This document shows, one piece after another, positions 7,425-14,911 of a stretch of 23,120 nucleotides of DNA. The position numbers and the translations under genes were made by a program. The DNA comes from JAZSNA01 sp045536135 (GTDB lineage: Bacteria; Pseudomonadota; Alphaproteobacteria; CAAHEQ01; UBA3637), in assembly GCA_045536135.1 (NCBI GenBank), contig JAZSNA010000014.1, positions 1 through 23,120 on the forward strand, written 5' to 3'. The notes beneath the pieces were generated by a model. That model was not told the DNA's origin. It searched no databases and was given only the letters and a program-made list of their open reading frames with translations. How positions within the stretch are numbered: the first letter of the stretch is position 1; the number at the start of each line of letters is the position of its first letter.

Positions 7425-9107
7425 TTAATATACCATCGGTTCATCAATAAAGCCTGTCCAACGTTCAATTTCTTCAATATCGATTCGACCTTCCAACATT
7501 TGTCCGATTGCATTATCTTTTAAAGTCATTCCATCCAAATCAGTCAACCAATAGTTAATAGCTTTTTTCGTTTCACCCTTTAACATTAAATCCAAAAAGT
7601 TGGCATCCGGCAAAATAAATTCTCCGACAACCGTCCGACCGCTGACACCCCGATATTCACAATGCGGGCATCCGGTCCCCCGAACAAACGAACGTTCAAC
7701 ACCAATATCACCCAAAGCCCGATGCACCCGTTTAAATAAGGGGGAGGTCGGATCTTTTTTTATCGGAACTCGGCAATACGGACATAAGGTTCTGAACAAT
7801 CGTTGTGCCATTAATCCACGCATTAAGGAAGGATCCCTTAATTTAAATTCATCAACACCCATATCTCGCAAACGAACCAAAATGGCCGGCGCACTATTAG
7901 CGTGAACCGTTGACCAAACGCCATGTCCGGACAACGCCCCACGGAAAGCCAAATCGGCGGCTGAAAGGGTCCGAATTTCCCCGATCATAATGATATCCGG
8001 GTCAGAACGAAGGGCGGCAGCTAAAGCCTTTGTAAATTCAACCTCTTTTTCCTCTTCAATACCGGCATTCGTCACAGGCATTTGTCTGGCCCCCAAAATC
8101 GGATATTCCGGCGGATCTTCCACGGTCAATAAGTTGATTTCATAATTGCGTTCTTTGAGTAAGTTAATCATATTCCGTTGCAGGGTTGTTGATTTACCGG
8201 AACCGGTCGGACCGGAAATCAAAATCATACCCACCGGAACAGACCGTAATTTATAAAATATTTCCGTATCCCTCTTGGTAAAACCCAAAGATAATAGATT
8301 ATCATCCATATTTTCGGTTTTAATATCCTCTTCGGAATAAAGCAACCGCATAACAACATATCTTGAACCAAAAGCAATCGGGTTAAATTGCAACCGAATA
8401 GCCAAAACTTCTTCCGGCAAAACTAAACGTCCACCTGAACCACGAAGCGGTGTTTTTCCTAACTTTTGAGCTGATTGATATTCATTTTGAGCATAGTTCG
8501 AATCTGAAATATCCGCCGAAGCAAATGCGGCACGAACGAAAGCTTCCCCCCATTCATTATTATATTCCATTTCGGTTTGCAACATACCGTTAACCCGAAA
8601 CATCACTGTTGTATGTTCCGCCACAATAATATGAATATCAGACACTCGCATTTTGGCAGCATGGGCAATAATCGTCACGAAGTCTTGTTGCATCCGAACC
8701 TGAGAACGATCTTCGTTATTATCTTCGATGATTACTGGTCGGTTTTTAACATGTTCGTAAACATCATTCAAAACAGCCATTGACACATATTCTGGTTCAC
8801 CGATTTGAAGATTTCTTTTCTTAACTAAAACCTGAAACGACAATACACGTCCGTCATGTTTATACGGCTCTGCAACCAAGAAACGTCCATTGGAAAACAA
8901 TGCCAAATAAAGACGCATTTCCTCTTTTAAAGGCAAAATTCCCTCGGGCGCAGTGATACATTCATTACCATCCGCAAACAATGATTTAATAAAGTCAGAT
9001 GAAGTTCGTACAAACCGTTTACCGACACCTGTTCCAGGGGTTCCCGTCAAATTCGGTGGTTCCGGCGATGCGGATTGATTTGTATTTTGTTCTTTTTCTT
9101 CAACCAT
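7425..9107 (-). CDS. pilQ: Type IVB pilus assembly ATPase (PilQ/TcpT/BfpD type)
   Basis: This cytoplasmic hexameric ATPase powers pilus polymerisation. The 560-residue protein has an N-terminal region (1-140) of low similarity. The secretion-ATPase core then shows Walker A GPTGSGKS (299-306), an Asp-box-like VEDPPEY (329-335), Walker B DIIMIGE (371-377) and the histidine box STVHAN (399-404). A tetracysteine metal site follows (C442, C445, C480, C483), which assembly ATPases have and retraction ATPases lack. Here Q is the R64 ATPase name, not the secretin called PilQ in type IVa systems. Its ATG shares one base with the pilP stop (TAATG), so the two are translationally coupled. Confidence 0.93.
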   Translation of the reverse strand: MVEEKEQNTNQSASPEPPNLTGTPGTGVGKRFVRTSSDFIKSLFADGNECITAPEGILPLKEEMRLYLALFSNGRFLVAEPYKHDGRVLSFQVLVKKRNLQIGEPEYVSMAVLNDVYEHVKNRPVIIEDNNEDRSQVRMQQDFVTIIAHAAKMRVSDIHIIVAEHTTVMFRVNGMLQTEMEYNNEWGEAFVRAAFASADISDSNYAQNEYQSAQKLGKTPLRGSGGRLVLPEEVLAIRLQFNPIAFGSRYVVMRLLYSEEDIKTENMDDNLLSLGFTKRDTEIFYKLRSVPVGMILISGPTGSGKSTTLQRNMINLLKERNYEINLLTVEDPPEYPILGARQMPVTNAGIEEEKEVEFTKALAAALRSDPDIIMIGEIRTLSAADLAFRGALSGHGVWSTVHANSAPAILVRLRDMGVDEFKLRDPSLMRGLMAQRLFRTLCPYCRVPIKKDPTSPLFKRVHRALGDIGVERSFVRGTGCPHCEYRGVSGRTVVGEFILPDANFLDLMLKGETKKAINYWLTDLDGMTLKDNAIGQMLEGRIDIEEIERWTGFIDEPMVY

Positions 9108-10060
9108 TATCTTCTTCTCTTTGCTATCATATTTTCTGTTTCTTCTTCGTCAAATTCTTCTTCCAATCGTGGTTCGTCTTTGGGGACAAAAACCTCTTCT
9201 TTTACCGGTAAAACCTTGACAATATCTTTATAGGTAAATACAACTTCATCCGGAGAAATTTGAGTGACTTTATAGCCGCCAGAAATTGTACTACCCACAC
9301 CTAATTTTATAATTTTACCATCTGTACCATATACAGACGCTTCAACACGACCCCGAACGCCACGAACATTTAAAACAGTCAAAGTCGGGAATGTCGGAGC
9401 ACTTTCGTCAGAAGTTAATACTTCTTCCGGATCTTGTCCCATTGCCAATAATTCCAAACTTTCCTTTTCTTTCCGTTTTCTTTCCTGTTCTTCATATTCA
9501 GCTTGTTGCCGTTCATAAATCGCTTGTTCCGCCAATAAGACTTGCCGTTTTAATTCAGCTTCTTCTTTTTGTTTTTGTAATAATTCAATTTGAGCTTTTT
9601 GTTTTAATAAGTCTTGCTTGGCTTGTTCTTGTGCCTGCATCCATTCAACACGTGTCCGAATGATATTTTCACGTTTTTCGATTTCTTCCAATTTCTTTTG
9701 ACGGTTATTTGCCTTTAAGTTTTCCAAATTATTTTTCAAAGTTTCCTGTTCGGATTGCAATTTAAGAAAAACATTTTCACGTTCTAAATCCGCCATTTGT
9801 TTAAAAACATCACTATTAATTTTTCCCAAAACCTGTTCAGAAGGCAACGCCTTTTTTGATGCGACTTCTTCCAACGGAATGATATCCATAATATCCGAAT
9901 CGATAATATCGGTTAATATTGTATCATCCAAGATTGTTTCTGTCGCATCCTTTTCTTGTTCTATTTTTTCTTCAACAGATTCTGATATATTTTGTTGAGC
10001 ATGTGATGAAGACACACATAATCCCAAGAAAAACAAAACGAGTAATATTTTATTGTGCAT
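9107..10060 (-). CDS. pilP: Type IVB pilus protein PilP with a long coiled-coil insertion
   Basis: An exported protein whose C-terminal part (about 225-290) resembles the PilP domain, including LNVRGVRGRVEASVY and a GYKVTQI strand. PilP links inner-membrane parts to the secretin in R64-type systems. A signal peptide ends near SHA21. Residues about 88-205 are an uninterrupted run of Glu, Lys and Gln heptads typical of a coiled coil, and the tail is acidic then basic. R64 PilP is about 150 residues; this one is 317, and most of the difference is the coiled coil. The ATG at 10060 has GGGGAGA upstream and overlaps the pilO end by 11 nt. The function comes from the C-terminal domain and the gene order; the coiled coil role (a periplasmic spacer) is inference. 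Confidence 0.75.
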   Translation of the reverse strand: MHNKILLVLFFLGLCVSSSHAQQNISESVEEKIEQEKDATETILDDTILTDIIDSDIMDIIPLEEVASKKALPSEQVLGKINSDVFKQMADLERENVFLKLQSEQETLKNNLENLKANNRQKKLEEIEKRENIIRTRVEWMQAQEQAKQDLLKQKAQIELLQKQKEEAELKRQVLLAEQAIYERQQAEYEEQERKRKEKESLELLAMGQDPEEVLTSDESAPTFPTLTVLNVRGVRGRVEASVYGTDGKIIKLGVGSTISGGYKVTQISPDEVVFTYKDIVKVLPVKEEVFVPKDEPRLEEEFDEEETENMIAKRRR

Positions 10061-11432
10061 AGATTCTCCCCTTATATTTCCATGTAAGTGATTTCGGATC
10101 GTATTCTATTTCTGATAATTCAATTGCCGAGAATTTATCAAAGAACCCAACCCATGTTAATGGTACAAATGGCGTTGAAAAGCCAAAATTCAAATAAGTA
10201 TAGACTTCCCCTTGCGACGGTGTTATCGGACCTTTGTTTTGAGACGGATTTGCATTTGCAGATACAGTCACCGTTCCTTGAGACATTGTAATAGATTGCC
10301 CTGTTGCTTGAGATATATCCAACATATCTCGATATAACACCTCGTAAGACAACGTCGGCAAAGACACATCCGTCGGCAAATCACCAAACGGTATCTTGGC
10401 CGTTGCAGATGTTCCGCTGGCATCCAATTCCACCTGTACTTTTGTAAAATCATATTCCCGAACCGCAGCCAAAACCCAAGCCAACCGACTACCCTTACCA
10501 CCGGTTTTTGTCCAGCCCGTTGTCATTTCTTGCGGCGTACAAACAATATTATTCAAGCTCCACCCCGGAATAACCATTGATTTTAATTGGAATGAATATT
10601 CTTGGCAACGATTTAAAAACGGTTCAACCGCAACCAATTTTTCCCAAGGTTTAACCTGTTTCTTTTCCGGTTCAATTGTTCGAATTTCCGGTTTAGGCGG
10701 AAGCGGCTTCATAATTTTTTCTTCTTCCCGAACTTCTTTAATCGCCGAATAAATAAAGAACCCAATTAACCCGATTACACCCATAATCAACAATGCTAAA
10801 GAAATCAAAATTTTTGTTCCTCGAGCCGATGATAATTTTTGCAGATGAACTTGGTGAACTTTTTTCAATAAAACGGATAAGTCCACCTGTTGTGAATCAT
10901 CAATTAACCATGATTGCGGTGCAACTTTATATTCCCAATCCGGCAGTTCCGATAAAGATGCAAATGCCTTTTTCGCTTCTTCCTCATCGGTATAAAGCAT
11001 ATCTTCTTGTGGCAAAATCAAATCATTCCGAACGGCCAACAACCAAAATCCTTCCGGAACTTCAAATACAGCCAAGAAAGATGAATATTCTTTTAAACTT
11101 TCTAAAACTGCAATGGCCCCAACGGCTTGTCCTTCGAATAAACCTTTCTTGCTCGAACCAATACCATATTGAGGCGAATTGCCATAATACAGACAATATA
11201 AATCCGTATCCGGATCGATATTGATCGTTTCACGGATTTCGGAAATCGGATCATCCACATCTTGAAGCGGTTGCCAAAACAAACCCACAGCATATTCGAC
11301 ATCATTGTTGACGACTTTTTGAGCCTGTTCCTGCAATGCAATTTCCGTCCCAAAATTTGCAGCCGTTGTCACTGCCTTTTCAAGTGTCGGTTTAGGTGCT
11401 TCAAAATGAAATTTTACTTTTCCGTCTTCCAT
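10050..11432 (-). CDS. pilO: Type IVB pilus protein PilO (bitopic inner-membrane component)
   Basis: The 460-residue protein has a cytoplasmic N-terminal region of about 205 residues, one strong membrane segment (207-231), a proline-rich linker and a C-terminal periplasmic domain. This layout is that of the R64 PilO family, a part of the inner-membrane alignment complex, and its length is close to R64 PilO. The N-terminal region includes a stretch (45-140) with alternating hydrophobic strands. The ATG at 11432 has AGGAAT upstream. The gene lies 12 nt after pilN and overlaps pilP by 11 nt. The assignment rests on topology, size and its place between the secretin and PilP rather than on a strong motif. 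Confidence 0.75.
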   Translation of the reverse strand: MEDGKVKFHFEAPKPTLEKAVTTAANFGTEIALQEQAQKVVNNDVEYAVGLFWQPLQDVDDPISEIRETINIDPDTDLYCLYYGNSPQYGIGSSKKGLFEGQAVGAIAVLESLKEYSSFLAVFEVPEGFWLLAVRNDLILPQEDMLYTDEEEAKKAFASLSELPDWEYKVAPQSWLIDDSQQVDLSVLLKKVHQVHLQKLSSARGTKILISLALLIMGVIGLIGFFIYSAIKEVREEEKIMKPLPPKPEIRTIEPEKKQVKPWEKLVAVEPFLNRCQEYSFQLKSMVIPGWSLNNIVCTPQEMTTGWTKTGGKGSRLAWVLAAVREYDFTKVQVELDASGTSATAKIPFGDLPTDVSLPTLSYEVLYRDMLDISQATGQSITMSQGTVTVSANANPSQNKGPITPSQGEVYTYLNFGFSTPFVPLTWVGFFDKFSAIELSEIEYDPKSLTWKYKGRIYAQ

Positions 11433-11444
11433 TTTTATTCCTGT

Positions 11445-13106
11445 TTAAAAGTTTTCCATTCTTGATTCCGGCGACAGCGGTGAAACCAAAACTTCCGGTG
11501 TAATTAAAATCACCAAAATATTTCTTGATTGTTGAGCCTGTTCGGAACCACCCAAGATAGATATATGTTGTTGTCCAATACCCGAAGAAGTCGTTTTATT
11601 ATTAAACGATTCAAAACCGGTTAAGACAAGTGTAGAACCGGACTTCATTGCGATTTCTTGCAAGAACCCACGTGTTTGTAATTTCGGTAATTGAACAACC
11701 GACACATCTTTTGAATCTTCTTTATCTTCTGAATCTTCTGAATCTTCTGAATCTTCATCATCGGTATCATCTTCCGAGACAGTTGAACCATCGGAACGGA
11801 ATGTTTCCAAGGATATCAAATCCGTCAAAGTCATCGAGAACAGAATCAACAGACGTCCATGATCTAAAATTCGGGGTAAAATTTGCATTGTAAACCCGTA
11901 ATTTAATGTGTCTGTTTCCAATTCAACAGATGTATCATTTCCATCTGAATCCGAATCTGTTGTCACGGTTGTTTCTTTAACATAGTTTTCGGATGTCACC
12001 ACTTGAACCGGAGCAACTTTATTATTTAGTGTTGTCACAGAAGCACTGGTTAACAAAGCGGTTTTACCCTGTGTGGATAAAGCATTAATGATATCATCTT
12101 GACTGGTCCATTTTCCAAGTTCCAAAATTGAGAATGTCATTGTTCCGCCGCCGGCAATATTTGCCGTACCTGCCCCTGCATAATCAAAGGCAAATTTTGA
12201 TGAATTAAATGCCATATTTAAATCGAATCCATAATCATCCTGATTACTTAATTCAACTTGATAAATTTGAACTGAAATCGCAACTTGACGGGATACTTTC
12301 ATATTAATATCCTGAACATATTTAGCCACTTTTTTCATCACATATGGTGGAGCAGTCACTGTAATTGAACCCGTTGACGGTGTCGTCACATATTCACCTT
12401 TATCCCCAATGATTTGTTTCATACCATCTTCAATACCCTTCCAAATATCCATATCTTTGACATTCGTCGATGTTCTGACCTCAGCCGTGGCTGTAGCTCC
12501 ACCCTCGTTGGACAACGGAGAACCGCCCAAAGATGCGTCAAAATTGGAAACGCTGGGTAAGGCATACACCACAAAAACACGAGTTTCCATTTTATAAAAA
12601 TGTATCACGCCTTGTGAATAACGCCACCAGACAGACAGCCGCGCCGAAACATAATCCAATAACGAAGAAAGAGAGCCTTTGAAGTTAACCGGAAATGTTT
12701 CTTCCATAACGCTTACATCCCCATCTTTCGCATCTTTTATTTCATTCAAATCAAAACGAATTCCGGTCATTGAAGTCAATTCAGACGTCAATTCGGTAAT
12801 TGTCATATCATCTTTCGTTGATAATATAATGGCATCACTTTTTTCACACCAAGCCGGAAGTGGCGCACCACCGGCAATTTTAAAGCTTTCATCCCCCAGC
12901 CAAATATCACTTCGTGTTTGAACAGTATCACTATTTTGGGGCTTATCCGGAATTTGAGCTTGCTTACGATAATTTTTAGCCGAATCAAAAATCTTTTCCG
13001 CAGTATGATCCACGCTTTGAATATGATTAAAGCTGTTATCACAGGCAGACAGGAAAAAACCTGCCAGCATTAATAAAGCTATGACTTTTTGAAAACTATT
13101 CCGCAT
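11445..13106 (-). CDS. pilN: Type IVB pilus secretin lipoprotein PilN
   Basis: This is the outer-membrane secretin through which the pilus exits. The 553-residue protein has a lipoprotein signal peptide ending in the lipobox LSAC (C22). N-terminal ring-building domains follow, then a secretin domain (about 270-550) with SRQVAISVQIYQVEL, an ASVTTLNNKVAPVQV segment and the closing SGSTLVLTGFE. Length and lipidation match R64 PilN. Of two nearby ATGs, the one at 13106 is preferred: AGGAGG lies 6 nt before it but directly abuts the one at 13112. The start overlaps the upstream lipoprotein gene by 11 nt. A 9-bp tandem repeat inserts a run of Ser-Glu-Asp residues at about 450-464, between conserved secretin strands. 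Confidence 0.92.
   Translation of the reverse strand: MRNSFQKVIALLMLAGFFLSACDNSFNHIQSVDHTAEKIFDSAKNYRKQAQIPDKPQNSDTVQTRSDIWLGDESFKIAGGAPLPAWCEKSDAIILSTKDDMTITELTSELTSMTGIRFDLNEIKDAKDGDVSVMEETFPVNFKGSLSSLLDYVSARLSVWWRYSQGVIHFYKMETRVFVVYALPSVSNFDASLGGSPLSNEGGATATAEVRTSTNVKDMDIWKGIEDGMKQIIGDKGEYVTTPSTGSITVTAPPYVMKKVAKYVQDINMKVSRQVAISVQIYQVELSNQDDYGFDLNMAFNSSKFAFDYAGAGTANIAGGGTMTFSILELGKWTSQDDIINALSTQGKTALLTSASVTTLNNKVAPVQVVTSENYVKETTVTTDSDSDGNDTSVELETDTLNYGFTMQILPRILDHGRLLILFSMTLTDLISLETFRSDGSTVSEDDTDDEDSEDSEDSEDKEDSKDVSVVQLPKLQTRGFLQEIAMKSGSTLVLTGFESFNNKTTSSGIGQQHISILGGSEQAQQSRNILVILITPEVLVSPLSPESRMENF
11713..11757. repeat. 9-bp tandem repeat inside pilN
   Basis: Five consecutive 9-bp units of GAATCTTCT type (plus strand), with units 1, 3 and 4 identical and units 2 and 5 changed at one or two bases. 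They encode Ser-Glu-Asp type triplets in the secretin. Because the unit is a multiple of three, slippage would change the length of the acidic loop without breaking the frame. Confidence 0.8.
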
Positions 13107-13857
13107 TTTCATCCTCCTGACTGCTAATGACTAAAACTTTATTTCCTTTATAGAATACGCCCATCGGTGCCGGTCTGGCCCGTGCAAACGAACGAATCAA
13201 GGCCGCCGAAACATCCGCATATCGACCACGGAAGACAGCTCCGGCTTGCAAAGTATAATCCCGATTCATATTCCAAACCAAACGCCATCCGGCTTCATCC
13301 GACCAACTGGTTAATAATTCACGAAGTGTTAAACCTTCTTTGGCTATCCAATCTTTAATTTCAGCCTCATCCGCCCCTGAATTTCGACCGATGCTTGAAA
13401 TAGTGGGATCACTATCAATCGTTTTCTTTGTAATAATTTCTTCTTTAACGGCAACTTCAATACCCGAGGAGAATGGTTGAGATTCCGAAATATATTTTTT
13501 ACGTCCTGTTCCAAATTGTTCACTTTTTCCGACATTTGTTTGCGTTGTCTTCGTCACTTTTTTAACCATAACAGGTTCTGCAATCGGGAACCCTTCACCA
13601 ATAACAATCTGATCAATTTGTACCGGAATATTGGCCGGATTTTGACCAACTGCCTCATTCGAATTCACAGATACTTTATTACTTTGAGCAGTTTGTTGCA
13701 CATTATAATGCGCCACCCCGGCATCATTTTCAGAAAAATGAACATATTTATTCCCCTTTTCTGTTGGCTCATAATACCCCAAGTCCACCGGTTCATGATT
13801 CCTTTGGCAACCGATAATCGTTGCGCACAAAGCCAAGAATATTAATTTTATTTTCAT
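13096..13857 (-). CDS. pilL: Pilus lipoprotein with a TcpQ/PilL-type C-terminal domain
   Basis: The 253-residue protein has a short signal peptide with lipobox IIGC (C17 from the chosen start), a polar and poorly conserved middle, and a C-terminal domain (about 170-245). That domain contains TLRELLTSWSDEAGWRLVW and a following VSAALIRSFA helix, the pattern of the TcpQ/PilL C-terminal domain. In TCP-type systems this small protein supports the secretin, which fits its place directly before pilN. The start at 13857 is chosen because AGGAGC lies at good spacing and the signal peptide begins there; a longer reading from 13875 adds six residues. It begins 11 nt after the preceding gene. R64 PilL is longer, so the symbol is by analogy. 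Confidence 0.75.
   Translation of the reverse strand: MKIKLIFLALCATIIGCQRNHEPVDLGYYEPTEKGNKYVHFSENDAGVAHYNVQQTAQSNKVSVNSNEAVGQNPANIPVQIDQIVIGEGFPIAEPVMVKKVTKTTQTNVGKSEQFGTGRKKYISESQPFSSGIEVAVKEEIITKKTIDSDPTISSIGRNSGADEAEIKDWIAKEGLTLRELLTSWSDEAGWRLVWNMNRDYTLQAGAVFRGRYADVSAALIRSFARARPAPMGVFYKGNKVLVISSQEDENAE
13113..13118 (-). promoter_or_regulatory. Ribosome binding site deciding the pilN start
   Basis: The minus strand has AGGAGG followed directly by ATGAAAATG. The first ATG has no spacer and the second has 6 nt, so translation should begin at 13106. The site lies inside the end of the upstream lipoprotein gene. Confidence 0.7.
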
Positions 13858-13868
13858 ATTTGCTCCTT

Positions 13869-14810
13869 TTACCATCTGTATACCTCATAGTTTTGAGTTG
13901 TTTTTTTACCCTGATTATATGACAGATCTAAATCTTCAGCCTTTTCAATTGATCGAATAACCACTGAATCCGGATTACGATCCGTCAATGCAAACCGAAT
14001 TTGATACGGTATAATTCCCGTACTTGTTAATAAATTTTTCAATAAGACAAAACGACGACTTTGCAATTCCAAGTCATCATTTGACAAGCGAATTTCAAGT
14101 ACCTGTTGCGGACGATCCTTTGCCAAGAATGCCAACGCTTTTATCCACTTATATGATTGAGTTGATAATTGACTTGAACCGGGCGAAAAATGTATTTTCA
14201 TTTCACTGGGCAAAGTATCCAAAACCAACTGCGGATCAATTTGTTCATCCTGTTCAACAGGTTTGACTTGTTCCAAAACCTGCAACACATAATCCACATA
14301 TTCTTTTTGTGGTGCCGGCGGGAAGGGACTTGTATCAACATCCACCTCCGGTACAATTTCTTTTTCAATCGGAGACAGCGGAATTAATAATTTTTTATCA
14401 CCCGCATCTATATCATCCGATAAATTCTTTTCAATCCCCCGCATGACCAACAAATCATTGTTAATCTGATCTAATCGTGATTGATTTTGTGCCACCATTT
14501 CAGAGGCCCTTTGAAATTGTTTTTGTGGCGAAGATATTTCGTAATCATCCGCATCCAATACGGGAATGACTAATTTTCCATCATCATTCCGCCACGGATT
14601 AGACGAATTCACCGCCATCGGTTTAACCGGAGCGGACGGCGCAGAAACTTGTTTGGGAAGTACAAAAGATGGATCTGCCGTTAATTCGTCACTTTTTAAA
14701 GTCATTTTTTTATTATTTGAAAGGTTTTGAGCGGACAACATCGTGTATCCCGTATTGGTTAAAACCAACACGAATGTCATTAAAAATATTTTTGACACTT
14801 TTAAATTCAC
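13869..14810 (-). CDS. Exported OmpA-like protein leading the pilus operon
   Basis: A 313-residue protein with a signal peptide (about 1-27 from the chosen GTG, ending near LSA before Gln), a proline- and serine-rich linker, a short helical segment (about 95-135), and a C-terminal region (about 203-290). That region resembles the OmpA peptidoglycan-binding fold: an IHFSPGSSQLS strand, then SNDDLELQSRRFVLLKNLL, where the Asp and Arg correspond to the residues that hold peptidoglycan in that fold. No R64 or TCP gene in this position is known to me with this architecture. It is 11 nt before the pilL-like gene, so it belongs to the operon. A likely role, anchoring the secretin complex to the cell wall, is inference. 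The GTG at 14810 is chosen over a TTG at 14876 because of AAGGTGG and the signal peptide. Confidence 0.65.
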   Translation of the reverse strand: MNLKVSKIFLMTFVLVLTNTGYTMLSAQNLSNNKKMTLKSDELTADPSFVLPKQVSAPSAPVKPMAVNSSNPWRNDDGKLVIPVLDADDYEISSPQKQFQRASEMVAQNQSRLDQINNDLLVMRGIEKNLSDDIDAGDKKLLIPLSPIEKEIVPEVDVDTSPFPPAPQKEYVDYVLQVLEQVKPVEQDEQIDPQLVLDTLPSEMKIHFSPGSSQLSTQSYKWIKALAFLAKDRPQQVLEIRLSNDDLELQSRRFVLLKNLLTSTGIIPYQIRFALTDRNPDSVVIRSIEKAEDLDLSYNQGKKTTQNYEVYRW

Positions 14811-14815
14811 TTTAT

Positions 14816-14822
14816 CCACCTT
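14816..14822 (-). promoter_or_regulatory. Ribosome binding site deciding the GTG start of the first pilus-operon gene
   Basis: The minus strand reads AAGGTGG, then 5 bases, then GTG at 14810. No comparable site precedes the upstream TTG. No convincing promoter was found in the 99 nt between mutS and this gene, so the pil operon may be read through from mutS or use a weak AT-rich promoter. Confidence 0.6.
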
Positions 14823-14881
14823 TTTTTTCTTAAAAAGCCAGAAATAAACCTTCCCAGTGATTATTTTTAATGGCAAATAGT

Positions 14882-14911
14882 AAAAAAAAAGTAAATATTT
14901 ATAAAAATATT
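14882..14911 (-). terminator. Possible weak terminator after mutS
   Basis: All-A/T 7-bp arms (AATATTT and AAATATT, loop of 4) overlap the mutS stop. On the minus strand the hairpin is followed, after 3 bases, by nine T. A stem without G or C is weak, so partial read-through into the pilus operon is likely. Confidence 0.35.

Noticed and set aside
10268..11465. Open frames antisense and alternate to pilO
   Set aside because: The pilO frame has the membrane topology, ribosome site and operon spacing; the others show only composition effects.
14811..14876. TTG start at 14876 for the OmpA-like gene
   Set aside because: It puts 22 residues, including a Lys run, before the signal peptide and lacks a ribosome site. 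The GTG at 14810 has AAGGTGG.
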